Of a stretch of DNA of 57,011 bases, positions 46,201 through 51,038 are shown piece after piece (within the stretch, counting starts at the first letter, position 1; each line of letters opens with the position of its first letter). This DNA comes from Planctomycetota bacterium (GTDB lineage: Bacteria; Planctomycetota; UBA1135; GCA-002686595). The position numbers and the translations under genes are program-made. The stretch lies in NCBI GenBank assembly GCA_016795245.1, contig JAEUIA010000125.1, positions 1 to 57,011 of the forward strand, written 5' to 3'. The notes beneath the pieces are model-generated. The model was not told the DNA's origin. It saw only the letters and a program-made list of their open reading frames with translations, and searched no databases.

Positions 46201-47577
46201 CAGTGATCCACACTCGTCGTCACCGGCCGCAACCGGGGTCAAGCCGTCGCAGGTTCCGGCCATGACGGAAAGGACGCTGTCGAATGTCGGTGTCGTGCCA
46301 CACAACTCCGCAGTCATCGTGGTCCCGGTGCCGATCACCGTGTACCACAACCCACGGCGCATCGCGGGCGCCGTCGTGTTCATGCTCGCGTTCCCCAAGA
46401 ACGGGTTCGTGACCATGTTGCTCAACTCCGGCTGTGCGTTGGTCAGGTTGCCACTGACTGCAGGAGTGCCTGTCCCGTACGAGCCGGAGGTTCCCGGCGT
46501 GCCGGTTGGTGCGACTGCGATCGCTGTGCGACAGCTGTCATTGGCAGGGCCGGTGCTCAGCGTGACTTGAAGTTGGATGATGGCACCGCCCGAGTTGGCG
46601 CCCGCACTAAACGTCACCGGCAGGCTCTTGAAGCCGACGCTCGTGCCGGCCGTCACCGTAGCGAGGAACGAGTAGATACCGTCGCCAGCGATCTCGTCGC
46701 CGCCCGTTCCGTTGTCGAGGAAAGCCTGAGCCGCACCGCCGCCAATGTTCGTCAAGTTTGCAGTGACGGTACCTCCGGTGACGGCACCACCGGCGCATTG
46801 CCGCAACACTACGGAGAGCAATGTTGCGCCGCCGGCGCGCACGATGGTCGGTGAGCTGACGGGATAGCCCGTCAGGTTTGCATTCGGCGCCGTAGAGCTG
46901 TTACGGGGATTGGGCAGACCGACGAAGAAGTCAGTACCGTTGTCGTTGGCGTCCCCTGCACCGCAGAGGCGACGAAAAATCGCGTTCCGGTTGTCGCCGG
47001 GGGGCGCGTTATTGGCCGTGGCCCCGCCCGTGGTCGGCTCGCGGCATGAAGCCGTCGAACCAAAGCCGATGAGGTCGATCAGAGTTCCACCACCCGTGAT
47101 CGTGGGGGGACACAGCGTGGTCAGCACCGACGCGGACGAATTCGTCACAGCGAGCTTGCCCGCGGTTGCACTCATGTTGGGCGAAGTCGCCGCGGTGTCG
47201 GCTGCCGGCAAGTCGATGCCGAAGATCGTGCCCGCTGTTTGCGTGCGCACCAGGAAGTAGCCGTTGGCAGGAATGACACCGACAAGAGTGATCTTGGTCC
47301 ACGAGGTTCCCGTATCAGAGGCGTAGTGAAGCGCCCAGCCAGGCGCCGTGGAGAAATCGATCGGCGCGCCCGTCGTATTGTGGAGCTCGATGAAGTCCGC
47401 GTTGTACAGGGCGCCTGCATTGTTGCCGCCGCCGTAGACCTGGCTGATGACGATCTGCGCATTCGCACGACTCATGCCGGCGAATACGACAACGGCAGCT
47501 GCGATCAGCGCGTAGGCGAATCGGCGAGCGAACTGGGATACGAAGGAACGGACGCTGGGACGGCGATCTGACTTCAT
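34228..47577 (-). CDS. Giant 4449-residue multidomain exoprotein (beta-helix, TSP3 repeats, C-terminal cassette)
   Basis: A single 13.35-kb open frame. Signal peptide 1-41 (ends SRANAQ). A lamin-tail-like domain spans 42-190 (IVISQVYGGGNNAGALYNAD, FIELHN). About six pre-peptidase C-terminal-like domains follow to about 1220, each opening like PTNDNCATAT and containing D-V-W-Y-S-F. A HYR-like domain (PPSITCPGPQAF) lies near 1230-1300. Right-handed beta-helix 1 spans about 1310-2000, Ig-like modules 2010-2270 (GIAYQWRLNTN), beta-helix 2 2280-2980, TSP3 calcium repeats and a MopE-like DCNDSNPAINPAAVEICGD motif 2990-3210, beta-helix 3 3216-3930, and TSP3 repeats 3940-4240. The C-terminal cassette covers 4289-4449 and ends SLTWVP. 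GGGAGAG lies 7 bases before ATG 47577. Adhesion, matrix or predatory surface roles are plausible but not shown. No enzyme active site was recognised. Confidence 0.93.
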   Translation of the reverse strand: MKSDRRPSVRSFVSQFARRFAYALIAAAVVVFAGMSRANAQIVISQVYGGGNNAGALYNADFIELHNTTGAPIDFSTAPGWALHYASDTGTSWTKITLVGVIPANGYFLVRTQTAGTIFGIDLPAADTAATSPNMSATAGKLAVTNSSASVLTTLCPPTITGGGTLIDLIGFGSTASCREPTTGGATANNAPPGDNRNAIFRRLCGAGDANDNGTDFFVGLPNPRNSSTAPNANLTGYPVSSPTIVRAGGATLLSVVLRQCAGGAVTGGTVTANLTNIGGGAAQAFLDNGTGGDEIAGDGIYSFLATVTAGTSVGFKSLPVTFSAGANSGGAIIQLQVTLSTGPANDSCRTAIAVAPTGTPGTSGSYGTGTPAVSGNLTNAQPELSNMVTNPFLGNASMNTTAPAMRRGLWYTVIGTGTTMTAELCGTTPTFDSVLSVMAGTCDGLTPVAAGDDECGSLQARATWCATANQEYFVWVSHFSAGAQTNAISLKITDNGTACGTAISVSTCAPTCVIGATVENETAGGYSSNDGCDALSVSPSGAQSFTDVTLVSNTLFNICGTSRAVNLTVDNDWYRFQAPATDQFIATATAQFPISIQLRQLSGSGTCTTNTLVGSVATASRCQTATLSTSVTLGNWYALKVSPTPTNGYYVGASSTNYVATAIVGGPPTNDNCATATVIPTAGTGGAGVNGNNAAASLDGSATGCSVSVDRDVWYSFQPNATATWRISTCATASLDTVVEVYDACGGSLVGCNDDFVGCGSGVQSSVELALSSATTYRIRVASKGFPAAGAPFNLVVVRPPPANDNCANAIAMPAFSGGVSSIAGSNVGATTESTPTYCGTSGADVWYSFTTTVAGSYTVATCGSSFDTVLSIHTTCPVGVTSNVVTPGTSCNDDSCGAQSSLGIALSASTTYLVRVAGFGASPFTGSIVLTVTEPITNDDCSGATLIAVPSVTLGTTVTATAEAPAPPACTGPLGSGGQTFNYTNGVWYKLTVGSTQTVTLDTLASAYDSKVWVFDASGGCGALTCVTANDDIQGSPFQSKVSFVAQAGVEYRVLVGPFSTTAGAFTLTASGAATPANDLCSSATTIAGLSGSIAGTTVGATSENNTSSAAMPSCNAAYSFFDVFYSWTAPCSGNATFGTCGSYDTILSVHTACPTLTTSNQIVGACNNDGPGGCTPGSQLTVAVTGGTTYLLRVVGAVGAAAGNTFTLTWNLPDVTPPSITCPGPQAFTAPAPCTGTMPDYTGLAIASDLCGGVIVTQSPLAGSTVPVGTFPVTLTATDGSSNTANCMFNVTVTGTGLPNDVYIDPSFTLIGSDPAGPGTNVGCDAFATIQAGINAVNPGGTVHVAAGTYDEDVTVNKSLALLGTGNPVVRGLMGGTSATISVIGISNVEIAGFTITRLGNNVTDWNSSLKPNGLLASSSPNLSFHDNIVTGNRNGVNLQFMTGATLRNNVIDDNRTGIQFVDNVTNTLVTQNKITNNWTMGVLFRDETPGGSDTTGTVFTNNDISGNWYGGIEYRNPSLNPTTLKNFSGNWLGTTTPVIVATSGGEPGYSSQIPVAFGGSAVNPGGAPDVKGDASANFDITPFLATGVDTDVSTGFGTNGFQGNFSLLTVTSELAQVGAVGRVQEGHNLAFGTTVNLTAGNYVENVVITKNIKLIGVGSGDCDNAANPLTQTIITSAAANTPVISIDDVGGASTSDRLTIQDIRITGASGGSSSASSGIRVTAAAAATREFFRFEGLTVTGNSGLGIAFLSTNGTLNDSQIVDSNICNNYRGVFTADTMTAFDGLAISGSTIKNNTFNGLSVNGVNANGGFSPTNISVSNSNFSNNGQSNNSFQGSGDLSFFLFNGNASLSNVTVNTSGRVPVQFRGRGTDNFSVAWQPSGTIAINGLTVTGSSDRSGLYVHYYADVNGLSLNNVDFSGLTNLNPGFTGFSVTGMTLQHLGATPLPLGNTIFPCQGTGYVGLAMFGTGGATASCSTVFVGATTTVARETCVFDVDDQAGVGDVTFPDDPTISTQPMASAVCLGAPASFSVVASGPGIAYQWRLNTNPILGANSASYSIPSVTLGDFGNYDVVVTNGCAALVSASVALSQLPDPVAATSASVDTPSYCVGFAPANITLTAVGGSGTTFNWYSGSCGGTLEGSGAVLVLPTPGATTTYYGRWSTSCGDSSCVSATVTVVDPPTVAAGPNQTSCGGGAVNITATGADYLSTQWTTSGSGTFGNDALLSTTYTPSGADITAGSVVLTITAQPNSPCPSPATSMLTVNITTVTNVAYVDDGYIGLPFGTQVSFPWPGSTGGPLTIGCNAFDTIQGGINAVSSAGTVNVAAGNYNEDVAVNKTVSLLGAGAGLSIVSGPIGGAGSTFAMTASGSTLAGFTITRAGNNTTDWNNAGLNSAGIAIQGQAITGLTVRDNLITGMRTAIDINNSNGHTVRNNVIDFNRTGLIMRNQTDNLVVVENAITNNWTVGVLFLDASLGSNVPVQQALNCTFSNNNISGNWYGQIVDRQVGGSLPAAGTNLKNFSGNAYGSATPVISMAASAEPGYAAQIPVAYGGGAVPPGGQPDILGAASANFDVTPWLDTTLDTDVSTGFGTYGFQGDFSLLSVTSQLAQVGGIGRVQEGHNLAAGTTVTVLAGTYTENVVITKRMTLQGVGSGGAAVSGNPATDTILVAASSGLPVIDVQIGGLSAVLRQVVKDLRVQGGSAGIRVSVTPADHLTFSGVTARSNSNGIDFTSSGTSDDIKVTTCVLSGNSNTGLRVASTLTSFSNLDVTGGEMSNNATAGFGFNPVGSNTCLGDALSFDGTTFNLNGNTAVGGSGHLSFFIFNGGATLKNLTLTGTTRHPIQFRGQGTASQGTWLPLGTVVFDNVDISGSINRPGVFIQRYSSLAGVSFNDLDMSGIVTLNSPPAPGLPGFGVGMQLTHTGSPVALGNTIFPCPGGGHYGLVIEDAGGAFADCTTVFGSAVTHPDKEACIFDTNDNVAFFGDAVIEPSAPLWYLDSDSDGFGDPAMSVQSCTQPAGYVANNTDGCPSDPLKTAPGQCGCGNPDTDTDNDGTADCNDLCPNDPLKIAPGQCGCGNLDTDTDLDGTADCNDGCPNDPFKIAPGQCGCGNPDTDTDNDGTADCNDLCPLDPLKIAPGLCGCGNPDVLTTFYYDGDGDGYGNPALFVLACTSRIGYVANNLDCNDSNPAINPAAVEICGDLIDNNCNSMIDEGFATPTITYVDPSFTVGGQDPPGPGTAVGCDSFSTIQAGINAVAPGGTVMVNPGTYNEDVVVNKTVTVLGAGAGSSIVSGPIGGGGSTFAMTASGSTVAGFTITRAGNNTTDWNNPGLNSAGVSIQGQSITGITLRDNLITGMRTAIDINNSNGHTVRNNVIDFNRTGLIMRNQTDNLVMVENAITNNWTVGVLFLDASSGSNVPVQQALNCTISNNDISGNWYGQIVDRQVGGSLPAAGTNLKNFSGNWYGSTAPVISAAGSAEPGYAAQIPVAYGGAAVPPGGQPDILGAASANFDVTPWLDSGTDTNVSTGFGTNGFQGDSSSLTVTSQLAQTGATGRVQEGHDRVSSGGTVNVLAGTFTENVVITKHVKMNGAGSGDCDNPANPATQTIVTSAASGAPVFSIDDVGGASVSDRLMLKDMRITGATGSNGSSASGVRVTAAAAATRAFYRFQGLTVTGNAGHGIAFESAGGTLNDSVIDTCNVCANYRGVYTADTMAGFDGLNVTGSTIKNNVFNGLFVSGVNANGGFTPTNIAVTNSSFANNGQSSNLFQGSGDISLFLFNGNASLTNVTVNTAGRFPVQIRGRGTDNFSVAWQPIGTVAINGLTVTGTSDRSGLYVHYYADVNGLSLNNVNLAGLTSSAAPATAFAVTGMTLQHLGATPLALGNTVFPCQGAGYVGFALFGTGGATADCTTVFTSATTHPEKETCAFDMDDLGSVGNLVIEPSAPLWYLDADGDGFGDPAMSVQSCTQPAGYVANNTDGCPADPLKAAPGICGCGVSDVDTDLDGTADCNDLCPLDPNKIVPGICGCGVSDVDTDLDGTADCNDLCPLDPNKIVPGICGCGVSDIDTDNDGTADCNDLCPTDPNKIVPGICGCGVSDVDTDNDGTVDCNDLCPLDPNKIVPGQCGCGNPDTDTDNDGTADCNDLCPLDPLKIAPGQCGCGVADTDSDGDGTANCNDGCVNDPFKIAPGQCGCGNPDTDTDGDGVANCIDNCPLVSNVGQADSDGDGVGNACDNCVNIANPTQGDCDNDNIGDACAIALGAPDCNGNGIPDACDIASNYSPDVNTNSIPDECESNVGAPFCFGDGSSAPCPCANVGSPLNGCPSSASAAGAHLGLSGNASVGTDTLVLTGTLFPPGGPGLYFQGSARAAGGAGSAFGDGKLCIGGSILRLGVVFANISGTSSYPGGLTPNPIHIGGLTAPGDMRHYQVWYRDASPIFCTSATFNLTQGLSLTWVP
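34995..35610. repeat. 99-bp tandem repeats coding TSP3-type calcium motifs
   Basis: Within the giant gene six near-identical 33-codon units follow one another. Each encodes the pattern DTD-x-DGTADCNDLCP, then DP-x-KI-x-PG-x-CGCG. Asp/Asn-rich loops with paired Cys are the hallmark of thrombospondin type 3 calcium-binding repeats. The first three or four units are the most alike at DNA level (shared GTCGTTGCAGTCCGC and CCGGAACGATCTTGTTGGG), suggesting recent expansion. Confidence 0.9.
35790..43650. repeat. Three duplicated beta-helix modules inside the giant gene
   Basis: Three related segments of about 2 kb lie at roughly 41570-43650 (helix 1), 38640-40740 (helix 2) and 35790-37930 (helix 3). 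All contain paired starts such as YNEDVAVNKT and ENVVITK and the phrases NNVIDFNRTG, NWTVGVLF and VSTGFGTNGFQG. Helix 3 is a mosaic: its first half follows helix 2 almost residue for residue (NSNGHTVRNNVIDFNRTGLI, SNVPVQQALNCT), while its second half follows helix 1 (GSGDCDN, SDRL, YVHYYADVNGLSLNNV, VFPCQG). Confidence 0.88.
38149..38480. repeat. Second block of TSP3-coding tandem repeats
   Basis: Three 33-codon units of the same type as those at 34995-35610 lie between beta-helices 2 and 3 of the giant protein, preceded by the same lead-in (YLDSDSDGFGDPAMSVQSC) found before the other block. The pair of lead-in plus TSP3 block is therefore itself duplicated, about 2.8 kb apart. Confidence 0.88.
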
Positions 47578-47584
47578 CTGGGAA

Positions 47585-47591
47585 CTCTCCC
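47585..47591 (-). promoter_or_regulatory. Ribosome binding site of the giant gene
   Basis: The minus strand reads GGGAGAG at 47591-47585, seven bases before ATG 47577. This is one of the clearest Shine-Dalgarno-like sequences in the window and supports the chosen start, which also begins a good signal peptide with a basic n-region (MKSDRRPSVR). Confidence 0.65.
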
Positions 47592-48103
47592 GAAAACTAG
47601 CGGTAGTGGATCGTGGCGCGCGTGATCACGAGCGGAGAGGAGCGCGCCGGGGGGGGAATAGCGTTGTCACCGAAGTCCGCCATTTCCGCAAGCCCCCCAC
47701 CTACCTGGATTCGTCGAATGGCGAAGGCGGCTGAGTTATCCCGCGCCATCGATTCGGGTCCGGCAGGACCGAAACGCGTGCTCGGGACTCGCGCAGCCAA
47801 CACAGGCACAAAGCGCCGGAGAATCCGGTGCATTTCTCGAGATCTTGCGTCAACCCTGCGTGCGAAGGATCGCGTGCGCACGCCGTAGGCGCGGAGTCGA
47901 CACGTCCACAAGTCTCGAACTCGCCACCCGCACCTCGCTACAGGTGACGCGACATGGAGGGCGCGCACAGCTCGCTTGGACTGGGAGTAGCAGAGCCCTG
48001 CAGTCGGTGCGGCGACTCGCACGGCCGAAGAGCCCCAGGCCGCTGAAGAACGCAGTCCACTCCTCGCGACTCGCCCCCCCCCTCGAGGACCGCGGCGAGC
48101 GGG
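47592..48103. other. Intergenic region between metF and the giant gene
   Basis: About 510 bases with no convincing gene. The frames that stay open are Arg/Ala-rich on both strands and overlap each other. A G-run (GGGGGGGG near 47649) and a second G/C run (48070-48085, after the metF stop) are visible. The stretch must hold the promoter of the giant gene; I could not identify -35 and -10 boxes with confidence. Confidence 0.5.
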
Positions 48104-48973
48104 TCAATCGCGCCGCACCGCCGCCAGGATCGAGCGCGTCGCGTGGCTCTTGTTCAGCGTGTAGAAGTGCAAGCCCGGCGCGCCGCCTTCGAGCAGCTTG
48201 CGGCATTGCCGAATCGCGTGCTCGATACCCGTCGCCATCACGAGCGCGGGGTCGTCCTTCACGCGCTCCAACCGCGCACGCAATTCGTCCGGAATGCTCG
48301 CGCCGCACATCTGCGTGAAGCGTTCGACCTGCGCGACGTTCGTGATCGGCATGATGCCGGGGATGATCGGGACCTTGATGCCCGCCGCGCGCGCGCGCTT
48401 CACGAACTCGAAATAGCGTGAATTGTCGAAGAACAGCTGCGTGATCAAGAACGAAGCGCCCTTGTCGACCTTCACCTTCGTCCAGCGCAAATCGTCGTCG
48501 TGATCGCTCGATTCGATGTGCCCCTCGGGATAGCACGCGCCTCCGATCGACACATGCGACTCGCTCGCCAGGAACTCGATCAAGTCCGTCGCGTGCGCGA
48601 AGCCGCCTTGCTGCGCACGGAAGGCGTCCTCGCCTTTCACCGGATCACCCCGCAACGCGAGGATGTTCTCGACACCGTCGTCCACCAGTCGTTCGACGAT
48701 GCCCGCGATCTCCGCGCGCGTCGACCCCGAGCACGTCAGGTGCGCCATCGTGTTGATGCCGAGATCGCGCTGGATCGAGCTGACGACTTCGATCGTCCGG
48801 TCGCGCGTGCTGCCCCCCGCCCCGTACGTCACCGACACGAAATCAGGTTTCCAAGCGTCGCGCAGATCAGCGACCGTCGCCATCAAGGTCTTCGCGCCCT
48901 CGTCGGTCTTGGGCGGAAAGAACTCGAAGCTGAACACCGGCCAGCCGCGGCCGTGCATGTCGCGGACTTTCAC
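48104..48973 (-). CDS. metF: 5,10-methylenetetrahydrofolate reductase
   Basis: A 289-residue FAD-dependent reductase that converts methylenetetrahydrofolate to methyl-THF for methionine synthesis. Motifs: FSFEFFPPKTDEG at the N-terminus (catalytic Glu), PDFVSVTYGAGGSTRDRTIE, the MAHLTCSGSTRAEI strand, NILALRGDPVKGED, IGGACYPEGHIES, and KGASFLITQLFFDN, followed by PIIPGIMPITNVAQVERF. Length matches single-domain bacterial MetF (about 290). Its ATG overlaps the stop of the upstream thioesterase gene by four bases (ATGA), so the two are translationally coupled. Cytoplasmic. Confidence 0.96.
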   Translation of the reverse strand: MKVRDMHGRGWPVFSFEFFPPKTDEGAKTLMATVADLRDAWKPDFVSVTYGAGGSTRDRTIEVVSSIQRDLGINTMAHLTCSGSTRAEIAGIVERLVDDGVENILALRGDPVKGEDAFRAQQGGFAHATDLIEFLASESHVSIGGACYPEGHIESSDHDDDLRWTKVKVDKGASFLITQLFFDNSRYFEFVKRARAAGIKVPIIPGIMPITNVAQVERFTQMCGASIPDELRARLERVKDDPALVMATGIEHAIRQCRKLLEGGAPGLHFYTLNKSHATRSILAAVRRD

Positions 48974-49386
48974 GGCGTCTCCAGGATGGCTTCAAACCGT
49001 TCGCGGTACTGCTTCGGCAGGGGGAAGCTCTTCATTTCCTTCAAGTTTGTGCACACCGTGGTCATGTGCGCGTCTACACACACGACCTCGTCGACCTTGA
49101 ACACGTAGCGCAACCCCAGCGAACTCGTGCCGAGCTTGAAACACGTCACGCGCACGACCGGACGATCGCCGAAGCGCAACGGTGCCTTGAAATCGACTTC
49201 GGAGTGCACGAGCGGGAAGCCGATGCGCTCCCCCATCAACAACTTGTCGTAGCGCACGCCGACGTGTTGCTCCCACACCTCTTCGTACACCTCGTGGATG
49301 TAATCGTAGATGCGCGGAAAATAAGCGATGCCGGCCGGGTCGACGTGACCGAAGCGGACCTGGATGACCGTGGTGAAGGCTTTCAT
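48970..49386 (-). CDS. Hotdog-fold acyl-CoA thioesterase (4HBT/YbgC type)
   Basis: A 138-residue thioesterase of the 4-hydroxybenzoyl-CoA thioesterase/YbgC group. The active-site segment VRFGHVDPAGIAYFPRIYDYIHEVYEE carries the catalytic Asp (HVDPAGI) and the conserved Y-F-x-x-Y helix. Downstream PLVHSEVDFKAPLRFGD is the family's second landmark. ATG 49386 (MKAFTTVIQVRFG) is right at the first strand. It hydrolyses acyl- or aroyl-CoA; the exact substrate is unknown. A benzoate-CoA-ligase-like gene lies 1.7 kb upstream on the same strand, which may favour an aromatic CoA substrate. It is coupled to metF by a 4-base overlap. Confidence 0.92.
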   Translation of the reverse strand: MKAFTTVIQVRFGHVDPAGIAYFPRIYDYIHEVYEEVWEQHVGVRYDKLLMGERIGFPLVHSEVDFKAPLRFGDRPVVRVTCFKLGTSSLGLRYVFKVDEVVCVDAHMTTVCTNLKEMKSFPLPKQYRERFEAILETP

Positions 49387-49423
49387 GCGGATGGACGCCG
49401 TACTGTACCGAACAGCGCGCGAT

Positions 49424-50194
49424 CTACGCAGGTGCGAACACGTCCGGCCAGGCCTCGCGCATAGAGATCATGAGCATCTCGGACAGACTCTCGACCAGCT
49501 CGCGTCCTTCGCTCGCACTGGCCGCCGCGGGATCCCCGCAGTAGGCCTGCTCGGCCCCCATCTGCTGGAAGCTGTTCATGCCCGCCTTCATCTTCTCGAT
49601 CAGGTTGATCTCCAGCGGCGGCAGTTGCGCGCGCTCGTTCTCGCGCACGGAACCCGGATCGGCCGCGAGCACGAGGCTGGTCTCGTAGCGGCCGGCGTGA
49701 CAATCGCCGCTCTTGAACTCCGCACCCAGCGTGTCCGCGAAGCGGCGGCGCGTGTTGTCGGGAAACAACACCTGGGCCTTGTCCGCGGAACGCACCGCGT
49801 GATCGAGCACGACGCCGCGCAAGACCTGGACGTGTTCCGGTTCGAGGTGCGCGTTGGCGAATACGATGCGCGTCAAGCCTTGCTGCTCCAGCGAAGTGAC
49901 GATGTCTTCGAGCACCATCCACAGCGTGCCCGAACGCAGCGTGATCCGCCCCGCGAAACCGCTCGTGTAGTTCGTCAAACCGTAGGCCAGCGCAGGCAGA
50001 ACCAGCGTCGGCACCGACAGGGCTTCGAGCTTCTGCTCCGCTCTCCGCGCCATCGCAACCGCGATCGTCACATCCGTGTCGAGCGGCAGATGCGGACCGT
50101 GCGGCTCCGTGCTGCCGATGGGTAGTAGCGCGATCGTCCGCGGTCCGAACAGCGCTTGCGCTTCGGGCCACGTGCATTGGGCGAGGTCGGTCAT
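49424..50194 (-). CDS. Creatininase family protein (metal-dependent amidohydrolase)
   Basis: A 256-residue member of the creatininase/MftE/FAPy-deaminase family. The metal site is recognisable: LLPIGSTEPHGPHLPLDTDVTIA (Glu, His, Asp ligands) and CHAGRYETSLVL (His and Glu). The usual NGHGGN segment reads NAHLEPEH, an unusual variant. The family opens cyclic amides such as creatinine or formamidopyrimidines, or clips peptides (MftE); the substrate here cannot be read. ATG 50194 (MTDLAQCTWPEA) begins the typical helix; the upstream frame (15 residues) is not conserved in character. It lies 37 bases upstream of the thioesterase gene on the same strand. Confidence 0.9.
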   Translation of the reverse strand: MTDLAQCTWPEAQALFGPRTIALLPIGSTEPHGPHLPLDTDVTIAVAMARRAEQKLEALSVPTLVLPALAYGLTNYTSGFAGRITLRSGTLWMVLEDIVTSLEQQGLTRIVFANAHLEPEHVQVLRGVVLDHAVRSADKAQVLFPDNTRRRFADTLGAEFKSGDCHAGRYETSLVLAADPGSVRENERAQLPPLEINLIEKMKAGMNSFQQMGAEQAYCGDPAAASASEGRELVESLSEMLMISMREAWPDVFAPA

Positions 50195-50246
50195 GGGCAC
50201 TCCACGTGGAATCTGAACACGCAGCCCCTGCGGATGCACGCGTTCG

Positions 50247-50939
50247 TCAGTTGTGATCGTGCGCCAGCACCTCCGCGCGGGTAGCAGGGCGCCGCGCGGA
50301 ATCGTAGAGCGCGGGGTAACTCGCGGTCACCCACTCGCGCAGTCCCTGCCCGTGCGCCGTGCGCTCGTACAGGTCGAAGAAATCGTTCATCGCGTGCGCC
50401 TGACCGAAGGAGAAGTGGCCGGTCCAGATCGAGAGGTCCGAGGCGCGCGCCTCGGCGAGCGACTTGTCGCCGTAGAGCATGAGCCAGATGACGGCCGCGA
50501 AGCCGGTCCGGTCCGCGCCGTCCTCGCAGTGGATCAGCATCGGGTAAGGACCTCGATCGAACCGCTCGATGAGCGCGACGACGGAATCCGGGGGCGGTAG
50601 TTTGCACGGACTGAATGGGATGTTCGCGTGCGCGATCCCGATCGTGCGCAGATGATCCTTTTCAGCAGCGAACTCGGGTGCGGGAGGGTCGTCCTTGCGC
50701 AAGCTCAAGACACACGCGATGCGGTCTTGCGCAAGCAGCGCATCCAAGTCCGGCTGGGAGAGTTGCGCGCTGCGGTACAGCTTCCCCGCCATCACCGTAT
50801 GGGTGTTGTTCCCGAGGACCCCGGTCGCAGCGTACGCGCAGAAGGCGCCCACCAGCACCACAACGAACAGCGCACCAGCCGTCGCGGTGCGTCGGCCGAA
50901 TCGCCGAGAGGACCAGGGTGTGCGAACCCGAGGGGGCAT
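50247..50939 (-). CDS. Membrane-anchored dual-specificity/tyrosine phosphatase
   Basis: A 230-residue protein of the cysteine phosphatase superfamily. The P-loop HCEDGADRTG (C-x5-R-T/S) is intact, preceded by PYPMLIHC and followed by the helix FAAVIWLMLY. A region LYRSAQLSQPDLDALLAQ matches the start of DSP/SIW14/DUF442-like phosphatases. One hydrophobic segment near residues 25-45 (ATAGALFVVVLVGAFCAYAATG) anchors it, which would put the catalytic domain outside the cytoplasm. ATG 50939 (MPPRVRTPWSSRR) gives a basic n-region before this helix. Substrates may be phosphoproteins, phosphoinositides or polyphosphate-like molecules. The gene is close to, but separate from, its neighbours. Confidence 0.88.
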   Translation of the reverse strand: MPPRVRTPWSSRRFGRRTATAGALFVVVLVGAFCAYAATGVLGNNTHTVMAGKLYRSAQLSQPDLDALLAQDRIACVLSLRKDDPPAPEFAAEKDHLRTIGIAHANIPFSPCKLPPPDSVVALIERFDRGPYPMLIHCEDGADRTGFAAVIWLMLYGDKSLAEARASDLSIWTGHFSFGQAHAMNDFFDLYERTAHGQGLREWVTASYPALYDSARRPATRAEVLAHDHN

Positions 50940-51038
50940 GACTGCGCCGAGATTGTAGTGCGATCCCGCGCCGCCACGACTACGCACCTGTGAGCAGGAA
51001 CGGGTGAACTTGCGCCTGGAATTTCGCCTGGCAGGGCT

